64,000 nucleotides of DNA from DATMRS01 sp035566015 (lineage in GTDB: Bacteria; Pseudomonadota; Alphaproteobacteria; Sphingomonadales; Sphingomonadaceae): assembly GCA_035566015.1 (NCBI GenBank), contig DATMRS010000003.1, positions 34,609-98,608 of the forward strand. The letters run 5' to 3'. The position numbers and the translations under genes are program-made. Positions within the stretch are counted from its first letter, which is position 1; each line of letters begins with the position of its first letter. The notes below the pieces were generated by a model. It was not told where the DNA came from. It did no database searches and saw nothing but the letters and a program-made list of their open reading frames with translations. Below are positions 50,091 to 58,516 of this stretch, piece after piece.

Positions 50091-50851
50091 CGTTCCTCCT
50101 TCAGCAGGCCACCCAGCCAGGCCCGAACCTCTCCGACGCCGGGCAGCCGATAGCGCGCGGCGGTTTCGCGCGGCGGGCCGACAAGGATACCCGCGCCGCC
50201 CAACCCCTCGGCTGCGGCAAAGGCCGATTCGTCGGTCTGATCGTCGCCCAGGACGAGCGGCCGGGTTCCCGCCATCGGCGCGCGTGTCATCATCCGCCTG
50301 ACCGCCGCCCCCTTGTCCCCCCCAGCGACGCGCAACTCGACCATCATCTTGCCCGGCTGAACCGTGAGGCCATGTGCCTTGCCCAGCCGATCGGCCAGCG
50401 CGGCAGCCGCCGCGCCGTCCTCGGGCTTCAGCCTGTAATGGAGCGCGACGCCGAAACTCTTCGCCTCGACCAACGTGCCCGGATGATCGGCGGCGAAAGC
50501 CTCCATTGCCCGCGTCACTTGGTCGAGCGCAGCGGGCCGGACGGGATGGGCGAGGATGCCGTTCCAGCGATGTTCGCTGCCATGGCTACCCGACAGCGCG
50601 AATTGCTGTGCGACGGGGCCGAGCAAGCTGTCGAGCTGCGCGATCGAACGGCCGCTGATGATCGCCAGGCGCCCACTATAAAGCGCGCCAAGACCACCCA
50701 GCAGGCCCAGCAGCGCATCATCGACCACCACCGCGTCGGGCCGCTCGACAAGGTCGACGAGCGTACCGTCGAAATCGAGGAACAGGCTGGCTCCCTCGAG
50801 CAGCGCGACCGGCGGCGGAGGCAGCATGGGCGGATCGGAACCCGGATGCAT
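50087..50851 (-). CDS. otsB: Trehalose-6-phosphate phosphatase
   Basis: 254 residues of the HAD superfamily. The nucleophile motif DFDGT is at residues 26-30, SGRS marks motif II, and LGDDQTDESAFAAA is motif IV with its acidic pair. It removes phosphate from trehalose 6-phosphate made by OtsA. It is the first gene of the operon; its end overlaps the GH15 start by four bases. The first ATG (50851) has AAGGG upstream; M9 is a possible alternative start. Confidence 0.96.
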   Translation of the reverse strand: MHPGSDPPMLPPPPVALLEGASLFLDFDGTLVDLVERPDAVVVDDALLGLLGGLGALYSGRLAIISGRSIAQLDSLLGPVAQQFALSGSHGSEHRWNGILAHPVRPAALDQVTRAMEAFAADHPGTLVEAKSFGVALHYRLKPEDGAAAAALADRLGKAHGLTVQPGKMMVELRVAGGDKGAAVRRMMTRAPMAGTRPLVLGDDQTDESAFAAAEGLGGAGILVGPPRETAARYRLPGVGEVRAWLGGLLKEER

Positions 50852-51161
50852 CAGGCCCTTGTCGGAACAATGCGGGTCTAATGCAACCCCATTGGCCCCG
50901 ACGAATGGCCGGATCGGCGGGCGTGCCCTTTCGCCCCGTGGCGATAAGCATGCTTGAGCGCGGGCCGATTCCTGATATATGTATTAAGGTACATAAAGCG
51001 ACAATGATCGCACTTTCGCGGGAGAGATCAGTGACCGGGCGCCGTTCGAAACAGGCCGCAGGGCGCGGATCGGGCAAGATACGCCCGAGTCGCGATGCCG
51101 GCCTTCGACGCGCCGGCCGCTCGTGCTCCTCCCTTCCATCAGCCGTTGAGGGATGCACACC
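50852..51161. other. Intergenic region between otsB and amidohydrolase
   Basis: 310 bp between divergent genes. It holds the palindrome at 50978-50995 in an AT-rich patch that probably marks the amidohydrolase promoter. Open frames crossing it lack ribosome binding sites and look fortuitous. No clear otsB promoter could be picked out. Confidence 0.6.
50978..50995. promoter_or_regulatory. Operator TATGTA-N6-TACATA upstream of amidohydrolase
   Basis: A perfect 6-6-6 palindrome (TATGTA TTAAGG TACATA). The site at 60502-60519 upstream of the second TauD-type dioxygenase has TACGTA TCTAGG TACATA and also shares the bases after it (AA). The common regulator is probably the MarR protein encoded at 59901-60419. 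Confidence 0.6.
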
Positions 51162-52328
51162 ATGTCCGATTATCCCCTGATTTCCTGCGACGATCATCTC
51201 GATCTGAACATGCTGCCGGCCGACCTGTGGACGAGCCGCCTGCCCGAACATCTGCGCGACCGCGCGCCGCATATCGAAATGCGCGACGGCCGCGCCGTCT
51301 GGATCTGCGAAGGGCAGAATTGGGGTGGCTGGAACGGCCATGCCGGCAAGCCGACCGGGCCGAAGCCGATCTTCACCGCGCTCGATCGCGGCGGCCATAT
51401 CGACCAGACCGAACGCCGCCCCGCCGTGCCCGAGCTGCGCCTTGCCGATATGGACCGCGACGGTGTCTATTCGCATGTCATTTTCGGCCCGGTCACCTCG
51501 ATCAATCTGGAAGATGTCGAGCTGCGCGACGCCTGCTACCGTGTCTATAATGACTGGCTGGCCGAATTCTGCGCGGTCGCGCCCGATCGACTGATCGGCG
51601 TGCCGATGCTGCCCGAATTTCCCGAATCGGCCACCGCCGAACTATATCGGCTCGCCGAGAAGGGGATCTTCAAGCAGGCCAATCTCCAGATCGCGGCGGC
51701 GAATCCCCGCCTCCATGACGAGCGTTGGGAGCCCTTCTGGAATGCGCTGGAGGAGACGGGCATCATCTTGTCCTTCCACGTCGTTGTCTTCATGCCGAAG
51801 GCCAGCGATCCGGCGCGCGGCAAGGTGGCCGGCGTGCTGACCCACGCCAAATCCTTCGTCGAGCAGTTCATCGATCCCTTTGTCGATCTCTTCGCGTGGG
51901 GGATTCTGGAACGCCATCCGAAGATCAAGATCGTCATCGCCGAATCGGGCGTGGGCTGGTTGCCCTGGCTGGTCGAGGAACTGGATTATCGCCACTGGCG
52001 CCTCTGGGAGGCCAAGGAGTTCTGGGAGGACAAGGGCGGCATCCCGCTCAAGACGAAGCCTTCGGACCTGTTCAAGCGCCAGATTTATGCAACGTTCCAG
52101 GAAAGCCCGACGGCAATGAGCCTGTTGCAATTCTATGGCGAGAACAATCTGCTCTGGGCGACCGACTATCCGCACCCCGACAGCATCTGGCCCAACTCGC
52201 GCGCCGCGATCCAGCGGCAGATGGGGCATTTGCCGGCGGAGGTGATCCGCAAGCTGACGCACGACAATGCCGCCAAGCTCTACGGTCTCGATACCGAGCC
52301 GAAGAGTGTAGCCGTCGCCGCAGAGTAA
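51162..52328 (+). CDS. Amidohydrolase family 2 (ACMSD/LigW-like) metal enzyme
   Basis: 388 residues from the ATG at 51162 (TTGAGGG ten bases upstream; the ATG nine bases earlier is too close). TIM-barrel amidohydrolase of the decarboxylase/hydrolase group: N-terminal metal motif CDDHLD (H12, D14), SFHVVVF with a central His, the ESGVGWLPW strand and WATDYPHPDSIWP with the conserved Asp near the end. ACMSD, LigW (5-carboxyvanillate decarboxylase) and gamma-resorcylate decarboxylase belong here, so non-oxidative decarboxylation or ring-product hydrolysis of an aromatic acid is likely. It has its own operator-bearing promoter. Confidence 0.88.
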   Translation: MSDYPLISCDDHLDLNMLPADLWTSRLPEHLRDRAPHIEMRDGRAVWICEGQNWGGWNGHAGKPTGPKPIFTALDRGGHIDQTERRPAVPELRLADMDRDGVYSHVIFGPVTSINLEDVELRDACYRVYNDWLAEFCAVAPDRLIGVPMLPEFPESATAELYRLAEKGIFKQANLQIAAANPRLHDERWEPFWNALEETGIILSFHVVVFMPKASDPARGKVAGVLTHAKSFVEQFIDPFVDLFAWGILERHPKIKIVIAESGVGWLPWLVEELDYRHWRLWEAKEFWEDKGGIPLKTKPSDLFKRQIYATFQESPTAMSLLQFYGENNLLWATDYPHPDSIWPNSRAAIQRQMGHLPAEVIRKLTHDNAAKLYGLDTEPKSVAVAAE

Positions 52329-52342
52329 GGACAAAATCATGG

Positions 52343-52363
52343 CAGGGGCCCGACAAGCCCCTG
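52343..52363 (+). terminator. Weak hairpin after amidohydrolase
   Basis: CAGGGGC (52343-52349) and GCCCCTG (52357-52363) form a 7-bp stem with a 7-base loop, 15 bp after the stop. There is no T-run, so it would be a weak or Rho-assisted terminator. Confidence 0.35.
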
Positions 52364-52472
52364 TACATCATCTCCGCAATTAGATACCTTCCTATATAAA
52401 CGAGCGGCGGCCAACCGGCCGTCCGTTTAGAACAGGCGCGAAAAGGCGCCGCTAACAGGGGGAAGAGTGGCC

Positions 52473-53105
52473 ATGCGTTGGGCTTGGGCATCGATGCCGC
52501 TTCTGTCCACGCTAGCCACGATGATGCTCCCCTTCCCCCAGGCCCTGGCCCAGCAGCCGGGCAGCCACATCATCCTTTTCTCCGATGTCGATTTCGCAGG
52601 GAAGAGCGTGCGCTACGATGGACCCGTCGAAGATATCGATGTCGGCTATCCGTTGCGCAGCGCCCGAACCAGCGGCGGACGATGGCAGGTCTGTTCACGC
52701 AATCATTTTCGCGGCGCCTGCATGATCGTCTACGGGGCGGAGGCGAATCTCAAGAACGCGCTTGGCTTCTTCTCGAAGGTCAGTTCGCTGCGCCCGGTCG
52801 ATGCGTCGACCTCCGCCGCGCGAAACATAGCCCCTGCCGCCAGCGCTCCTTCCCCGCCCGCTGTCCCGCCACCCATACCGGACGCTGGCGTGACATCGGG
52901 CGACACCGCGCAATTCTATCGCCTGCCGAAACGGGCCGGCGTCCCCCTGCCAACCTGCAAGGCTGACGAGGAACGATGCGGACAAAATCTGGCCGATGCT
53001 TTCTGCCGCGAACAGGGCTGGGAAAAGGCAACCTATTGGGCGCCGAAAATGCGAGGCGGGGACTCGATCGTCGGGGATCTCCTCTGCACCGGGCCGGCAC
53101 GATGA
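52473..53105 (+). CDS. Secreted beta/gamma-crystallin-like protein
   Basis: 210 residues from the ATG at 52473 (GGGGGAAGAG upstream; a GTG two codons earlier is possible). Sec signal to about residue 26 (PFPQALAQ). Residues 30-105 form one beta/gamma-crystallin-like domain: HIILFSDVDFAGKSVRYDGPVEDI ... WQVCSRNHFRGACMIVYG ... KVSSLRPV. A Pro/Ala linker follows, then a C-terminal four-Cys segment (CKADEERCGQNLADAFCREQGW ... DLLC). The gene is fused by ATGA overlap to the quinohemoprotein gene, so the product may assist or stabilise that periplasmic enzyme, for example by binding Ca2+ or by electron-transfer contact. This is inference. Confidence 0.8.
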   Translation: MRWAWASMPLLSTLATMMLPFPQALAQQPGSHIILFSDVDFAGKSVRYDGPVEDIDVGYPLRSARTSGGRWQVCSRNHFRGACMIVYGAEANLKNALGFFSKVSSLRPVDASTSAARNIAPAASAPSPPAVPPPIPDAGVTSGDTAQFYRLPKRAGVPLPTCKADEERCGQNLADAFCREQGWEKATYWAPKMRGGDSIVGDLLCTGPAR

Positions 53106-55201
53106 AGATGCGTGGCGGACGATGGATGCTCGCGGCGCTTCTGCTCGCCGGCGCTGGCGGCCTCGTCATGGCGCGCGACAGCGGTCCGCCATCGCCCGGC
53201 CGGGTCGACGAAGCCCGCCTCGCCACGGCCGATCAGGACCTCGACAACTGGATGGCCTATGGCCGCACCTGGAAGGAGCAGCGTTTCAGCCCGCTCACCA
53301 CGATCAACGACGGCAATGTCGGCCGGCTGAAGCTCGCCTGGTATGCCGATCTCGATACGGCGCGCGGGCAGGAAGCGACGCCGCTGGTGGTCGACGGAGT
53401 GATGTATACCTCCACCGCCTGGTCGAAGGTGATGGCGCTCGACGCCGCCACCGGCCGGGTGCTGTGGCGCTTTGATCCACACAATATCGGCGCGAAGGGG
53501 GCGAACGCCTGTTGCGACGTGGTCAATCGCGGCATCGCCGTTTGGAAGGGCAAGGTGTTCGTCGGCACGATCGACGGGCGGCTCATTGCGCTCGACGCGG
53601 CGACGGGCAAGCCGGTCTGGTCGGTGGTGACGGTGGACCAGAGCAAGGCCTATACGATCACCGGCGCGCCGCGCGTGTTCCGCGACAAGGTCATCATCGG
53701 CAATTCGGGCGCCGAATTGGGCGTGCGCGGCTATGTCACGGCCTATGACACTGAAACGGGCAAGCTCGTCTGGCGTTTCTACACCGTGCCCGGCGATCCC
53801 GCGAAAGGCCCCGATCACGCCGCCTCCGACGAGGCGCTCGCGCGGCTTGCCCGCCCGACGTGGCATGGTCAGTGGTGGAAGCTGGGCGGCGGCGGCACCG
53901 TCTGGGATTCGATCGTCTACGATCGCGAACTGAATCAGCTCCTGATCGGCGTCGGCAACGGCAGCCCCTGGAATTACCGCGTCCGATCGGATGGCAAGGG
54001 CGACAATCTGTTCCTGTCGTCGATCGTCGCGGTCGATCCCGACACCGGCACCTATAAATGGCATTATCAGGCGACGCCGGGCGAGACGTGGGATTTCACC
54101 AACACCCAGCAGATCACGCTCGCGACGCTCGACCTGGGGCACGGCCCGCAAAAGGTGCTGATGCAGGCGCCCAAGAACGGCTTCTTCTATGTCATCGACC
54201 GGACGAACGGAAAGCTGATCTCGGCGGAGAAATATGTGCCCGCCAACTGGGCCGAGCGGATCGACCTGGAAACCGGCAGGCCCGTCGAGATTCCCCCCGC
54301 GCGCTACGCCGACAAACCGGCGACCGTCTATCCTTCGGGCATCGGCGCGCATGCCTGGATGCCGATGAGCTATAGCCCCAGGACGGGGCTCGTTTACATC
54401 CCGGCGATGGAGGTGCCGCTCACCTACGCCAACAGCCCCGATTTCGAGGTGCATCCGGGCCGCTGGAACACCGCCGTCGCCTTCGCGCATGCTGATCCGG
54501 CGGCGGCGAAGGAAACCGAAGGCATGCCGCGCGGCGAGCTGATCGCCTGGGATCCGGTGCGCCAGAAGGAGATATGGCGACACCAATATGATTGGGCGTG
54601 GAACGGCGGCACGCTGGCAACCGCCGGCAACCTCGTCTTCCAGGGCGATGCCCACGGCTTCTTCCATGCCTATGCCGCCGATAGCGGGCGCCCGCTGTGG
54701 AGCTTCCAGGCGGGGCGCGGGATCATGGCGGGACCGATAAGCTATCGGGTGAACGGCGTCCAATATATCGCGGTGATGGCGGGTTATGGCGGATCGATGG
54801 GCATGGCGACCGCCTCACCTTTCCAGCATTATCCGCAGCCCAACGGCGTCATCCTCGCCTTCCGGCTGGACGGCACCGCGAGACTGCCGCGCCAGCCCGC
54901 CACGCCGCCGGCTCCGCTCGTTCATGTCGCCGACCATTTCACCGACGCGCAGCGGCAGGAAGGCGCGAAATGGTATGTCACTTACTGCTCGATCTGCCAC
55001 ACCGGGCCGGTCAATCCCGATCTCAAGCGATCGCCCGTGCTGGCGGATCGCGATGCCTGGCGCGCCGTGCTGATCGATGGCGTACTCCAGGGCAACGGCA
55101 TGGCCAGCTTCCGCGACTATCTTACGGCGAACCAGGCCGAAACCATCCGCGCCTATGTCGCAGAAGAAGCCGACAAGGCAGGAAATGGAACAGAAAAATA
55201 G
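53102..55201 (+). CDS. PQQ-dependent quinohemoprotein alcohol dehydrogenase
   Basis: 699 residues: Sec-type signal, an eight-bladed propeller with W-motifs, the vicinal disulfide pair C137-C138 (NACCDVV) that covers PQQ, and a C-terminal cytochrome c domain with C629SICH633. This type II architecture passes electrons from PQQ to its own heme and then to the respiratory chain. It oxidises primary alcohols or aldehydes in the periplasm. The start codon lies in the stop of the crystallin-like gene (ATGA). The TBDR at 55329 follows, suggesting outer-membrane import followed by periplasmic oxidation of the same compound. PQQ biosynthesis genes are not in the window. Confidence 0.94.
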   Translation: MKMRGGRWMLAALLLAGAGGLVMARDSGPPSPGRVDEARLATADQDLDNWMAYGRTWKEQRFSPLTTINDGNVGRLKLAWYADLDTARGQEATPLVVDGVMYTSTAWSKVMALDAATGRVLWRFDPHNIGAKGANACCDVVNRGIAVWKGKVFVGTIDGRLIALDAATGKPVWSVVTVDQSKAYTITGAPRVFRDKVIIGNSGAELGVRGYVTAYDTETGKLVWRFYTVPGDPAKGPDHAASDEALARLARPTWHGQWWKLGGGGTVWDSIVYDRELNQLLIGVGNGSPWNYRVRSDGKGDNLFLSSIVAVDPDTGTYKWHYQATPGETWDFTNTQQITLATLDLGHGPQKVLMQAPKNGFFYVIDRTNGKLISAEKYVPANWAERIDLETGRPVEIPPARYADKPATVYPSGIGAHAWMPMSYSPRTGLVYIPAMEVPLTYANSPDFEVHPGRWNTAVAFAHADPAAAKETEGMPRGELIAWDPVRQKEIWRHQYDWAWNGGTLATAGNLVFQGDAHGFFHAYAADSGRPLWSFQAGRGIMAGPISYRVNGVQYIAVMAGYGGSMGMATASPFQHYPQPNGVILAFRLDGTARLPRQPATPPAPLVHVADHFTDAQRQEGAKWYVTYCSICHTGPVNPDLKRSPVLADRDAWRAVLIDGVLQGNGMASFRDYLTANQAETIRAYVAEEADKAGNGTEK

Positions 55202-55328
55202 CAGGACAAAGGAGGAAAGCGCTTAATAATAAAAACTGAATCTTGGCAATTCACGTCGACGTTCAAGAACATACAAAATAATACGTGATTAGCTTTCGAA
55301 CGCTAAGGGTTTGGGAAGGAAAAACATC

Positions 55329-57902
55329 ATGAAAAATATTTTGCGATCGCATTGGCTTGGCTCGGTCGCCCTTGCGGGGGCGACGTCGCTGCTGTTCGCC
55401 GCGCCAGCCTATGCTCAGGACGCCGCACAGCCCACCGCCGATCAGGCGGGCACGACCGGCAACCGGAGCAACACGGGGCTTGAGGACATCGTCGTCACCG
55501 CCACGCGGCAGGCGACCAATCTGCAACGCACCCCGATCGCCATCACCGCCGTCACCGCGCAAGGGCTGGAGCAGCGCTCTTTCACGTCGATCGCCGACGT
55601 CGCCGCGATCGTGCCGAACGCAAGCTTCACCAATGCCAACGCCGCTTACGGCCGCGCCGTGCAAGCTTATATCCGCGGTATCGGCCAATATGATTTCAAC
55701 CTGGCGTTCGAGCCGGGCGTGTCCTTCTATGTCGACGATCAATATTATGCGCTCCTCGCTGGATCAACGTTCGACCTGCTCGATCTCGAACGGGTCGAGG
55801 TGCTGCGCGGCCCGCAGGGGACGGTGTTCGGCCGCAACGCGATTGGCGGCGCGGTCAACCTGATCCCGAAGGCGCCCGGCCCCAATCCGGAAGGCTATAT
55901 CGAGGCCACCTACGGCGCGTATAATCGGCAGGATATCCGCGCCGGCTTCAACGTGCCGCTCACGGACAATCTGTTCCTGCGCGTTTCGGGTGTTTCGAAA
56001 AATCGGCGCGGCTATCAGAAACTGCTCGACTTCCGCTGCGACATGATCCGCAAAGGCACGCCCGGGCTGGCCGGCAACGTCCCCTCGCTCGATTCCTCGG
56101 GCGGCTTCACCAGCGGCAAGGCCGAGGACGGCTGCGTGATCGGCCGCTATGGCGGCGAGGACGTGCAGGCATTGCGCGGCGCGATCCGCTACAAAGGATC
56201 ACGTCTCGATGTGACGCTGACCGCCGATTACACCAACGACGATTCGGTCGTCGCGGCGGACAAGCAGCTTCAGATCATCCCCAACGCGCAGACGAAACGG
56301 CTTGATGAACTCGTTTATCAGCCGCTGTGGGGCATCAGCTATGATGAGCGCTTCCTGACGGACAGCCCGTTCACCACCTATGCCACCTATGCCGATCCCA
56401 TTCCCGCCGGCAGCGTCTATCCGGCGGGCTGCAACCTGCCCGGCAGCGGCGTCGCCTGCACCTATTATAACGGCTCGGGCGATCGGGGCGGCATCAATCT
56501 CGATCGCAAGGCCGTCATCCGCAACTACGGGTTTAGCGGCAAGGCGATCTATGACATCGACGACAATCTGAAGTTCACGTTGCTCGGCGGCTATCGCCAT
56601 GTCTTCACGACCGGCATCAACGATACTGACGGCTCGCCGCTCAGCATACAGACGGTGAAGACGCAGATCCGCTTCCACCAGTTCACCGCCGAACCGCGCC
56701 TGAACTATACGAGCGATCTGTTCGATGCAACGTTGGGCGCCTTCTATTATAATTCGAGCGCGCTCACGACGTCGAACGTCTCGATCGCTTTCCTGAGCTT
56801 CCAGCAGAATGCGCGAATCAGCTTCGATAATGAGAGCAAAGCCGTTTACGGGCAGGTCGTCATCCGCCCGATCGACAAGCTCTCGGTCACGATCGGCGGC
56901 CGTTATTCGAAGGATACGAAGGACGTCCTGTTCAACAACGGGCAGGGCGGCATCATCCGCAACGTCAACGTCAAGGGCCACCATTTCGACTATCGGCTCG
57001 GCCTCGACTACCGGTTGCAAGACAATATCACCGTCTACGGATCGATTGCGACCGGCTATCGCCCCGGTGCGTTCAACCCGCGGCCGTTCCAGGCGTCGCA
57101 GCTTGTACCGGTTTCGGGAGAAGCGCTCACCGCCTATGAAATCGGTTTCAAGGGCGACCTTCTCGATCGGCATTTGCGCCTCAACCTCGCCGCTTTCTAT
57201 AGCGACTATTCGAGGCGCATCGTGCCGCAGGGCGGATCGGAATGTCTGAACGACGGCACCACCGGCCATTGCACCGTACCGGGGCCGCAATTCGATCAGA
57301 GCTTCCTCGGCACCGGCCTCACGAGCTGTATCGATGCGACGCCGGAACAGCTCGCCAATCCCGATCTCGCCGCCGGCGTCGGCGTGACCTGTATCTCCAA
57401 GACCAATTATGTGAACTCGCCCGGCAAGGTGAAGGGTCTGGAAGCGGAGATCGAGGCACGCCCGATCGAGGGCCTGCTGATCAACCTGAGCGGCGGCTAC
57501 ACCAAATTCGACGCGCCCGATCTGAAGAACAACCCGGCGGTGGTGAACAAGGACCCGGTGTTCGTGCCCGAATGGACCGGATCGGCGGGCATAGCCTATG
57601 ACATCGACATGCGTCCGCTGGGCGGCAAGATCACGCCGCGCCTCGATGCGCTTTACCAGTCGAGCCTGGCCTTCAACTCGACCAGCGCCGTCGCGCGCGT
57701 GCCGGGGCGGACGGTGTTCAACGGCCGCATCACCTACACCAATGACGACAATGACTGGATGGTGGCGGTCGGCGCGACTAACCTGTTCAACAAACGCTAT
57801 TATTACAATATCTTCGATCTCACCGCTTTCGGCCAGCCGACGACGGAAGGCCAGCCCGGCCGTCCACGCGAATGGTATCTGACGGTGAAGAAGAGCTTCT
57901 GA
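55329..57902 (+). CDS. TonB-dependent receptor
   Basis: 857 residues from the ATG at 55329 (GGGAAGGA upstream; the TTG at 55311 is unlikely). Sec signal to PAYAQ, TonB-box/plug EDIVVTATRQATNLQRTPIAI, YIRGIGQYDF, VEVLRGPQGTVFGRNAIGGAVNLI, and a barrel ending REWYLTVKKSF. A close paralogue of the TBDR at 1-2469. The 127-bp upstream gap is AT-rich and has the palindrome ACGTCGACGT (55253-55262), so it likely has its own promoter. A strong intrinsic terminator follows the stop. Confidence 0.95.
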   Translation: MKNILRSHWLGSVALAGATSLLFAAPAYAQDAAQPTADQAGTTGNRSNTGLEDIVVTATRQATNLQRTPIAITAVTAQGLEQRSFTSIADVAAIVPNASFTNANAAYGRAVQAYIRGIGQYDFNLAFEPGVSFYVDDQYYALLAGSTFDLLDLERVEVLRGPQGTVFGRNAIGGAVNLIPKAPGPNPEGYIEATYGAYNRQDIRAGFNVPLTDNLFLRVSGVSKNRRGYQKLLDFRCDMIRKGTPGLAGNVPSLDSSGGFTSGKAEDGCVIGRYGGEDVQALRGAIRYKGSRLDVTLTADYTNDDSVVAADKQLQIIPNAQTKRLDELVYQPLWGISYDERFLTDSPFTTYATYADPIPAGSVYPAGCNLPGSGVACTYYNGSGDRGGINLDRKAVIRNYGFSGKAIYDIDDNLKFTLLGGYRHVFTTGINDTDGSPLSIQTVKTQIRFHQFTAEPRLNYTSDLFDATLGAFYYNSSALTTSNVSIAFLSFQQNARISFDNESKAVYGQVVIRPIDKLSVTIGGRYSKDTKDVLFNNGQGGIIRNVNVKGHHFDYRLGLDYRLQDNITVYGSIATGYRPGAFNPRPFQASQLVPVSGEALTAYEIGFKGDLLDRHLRLNLAAFYSDYSRRIVPQGGSECLNDGTTGHCTVPGPQFDQSFLGTGLTSCIDATPEQLANPDLAAGVGVTCISKTNYVNSPGKVKGLEAEIEARPIEGLLINLSGGYTKFDAPDLKNNPAVVNKDPVFVPEWTGSAGIAYDIDMRPLGGKITPRLDALYQSSLAFNSTSAVARVPGRTVFNGRITYTNDDNDWMVAVGATNLFNKRYYYNIFDLTAFGQPTTEGQPGRPREWYLTVKKSF

Positions 57903-57910
57903 TCGTTCCC

Positions 57911-57950
57911 CTGTGCCGCCGGCTCATCCTGCCGGCGGCACAGTTTTTTT
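57911..57950 (+). terminator. Strong intrinsic terminator
   Basis: CTGTGCCGCCGGC (57911-57923) and GCCGGCGGCACAG (57931-57943) form a perfect 13-bp stem with loop TCATCCT, followed by seven T residues. It ends just 15 bp before the next start codon, leaving little room for a promoter for the downstream GFA and MFS genes. Confidence 0.93.
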
Positions 57951-57965
57951 CGAGGAGTTGAGTCG

Positions 57966-58004
57966 ATGAGCATTATGGCAAACGCGTCGGCTGGGGGACA
58001 CTGA
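57966..58004 (+). CDS. Possible 12-residue leader peptide
   Basis: ATG at 57966 with a GAGGAG site seven bases upstream encodes MSIMANASAGGH and stops (TGA) one base before the GFA start codon. It lies directly after the intrinsic terminator. It could couple translation to the GFA gene or be a remnant. Short and unconserved as far as can be told. Confidence 0.3.
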   Translation: MSIMANASAGGH

Positions 58005-58005
58005 C

Positions 58006-58482
58006 ATGGAGATTCCCCTTCCCCAGGCCGGCGGTTGCCAGTGCGGCCATGTCCGCTACCTGCTCGAAGCGCAGCCGGTCACGGCCTATGCCTGCCACTG
58101 CACCCAATGCCAGAAACAATCGGGCAGCGCTTTCGGCCTGTCGCTGATCGTGCCCTTCGCCGGGCTGCGCATCACCCAAGGCGAGGTGAAGGTCTGGCGT
58201 CGTCAGGTGAATGCCGAGCGGTTCACCGATTGCGGCTTCTGCCCCGATTGCGGCAGCCGCCTCTATCATCGGCCGATGGAAGGGCCCGTCGCCTCGCTCA
58301 AGCCGGGCACGCTCGACGATCGCAGTTGGCTCCAGCCCGTCGGCCACATCTTCGTCGATACCGCACAGGACTGGACCCGGCCGCTGCGCGAGAGCGACGG
58401 GCTGTGCGAAGCGGATCGGCCCACCGATTTTGCCGCATTGGCCGCCGCCTGGGCCGCGTTGCCCTCGCCGCAATCGAATTGA
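58006..58482 (+). CDS. GFA (glutathione-dependent formaldehyde-activating-like) zinc protein
   Basis: 158 residues. All zinc-binding cysteines of the GFA/CENP-V fold are present: GGCQCGHVRY, CHCTQCQKQSGSAFG and CGFCPDCGSRLY. Family members bind glutathione adducts; true formaldehyde activation is proven for few, so the product is best called GFA-domain. Formaldehyde from a Rieske O-demethylase would be a fitting substrate in this strain, but the genes are 17 kb apart. GGGGGA precedes the ATG. It is co-oriented with the AAHS-type transporter 34 bp downstream. Confidence 0.9.
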   Translation: MEIPLPQAGGCQCGHVRYLLEAQPVTAYACHCTQCQKQSGSAFGLSLIVPFAGLRITQGEVKVWRRQVNAERFTDCGFCPDCGSRLYHRPMEGPVASLKPGTLDDRSWLQPVGHIFVDTAQDWTRPLRESDGLCEADRPTDFAALAAAWAALPSPQSN

Positions 58483-58516
58483 ATCAGTGCCGCCGCGCCG
58501 CGGAATCGGAGGATAG

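Noticed and set aside
50881..51180. 99-codon plus-strand frame between otsB and the amidohydrolase
   Set aside because: No ribosome binding site, no domain, crosses the palindromic operator and overlaps the amidohydrolase start.
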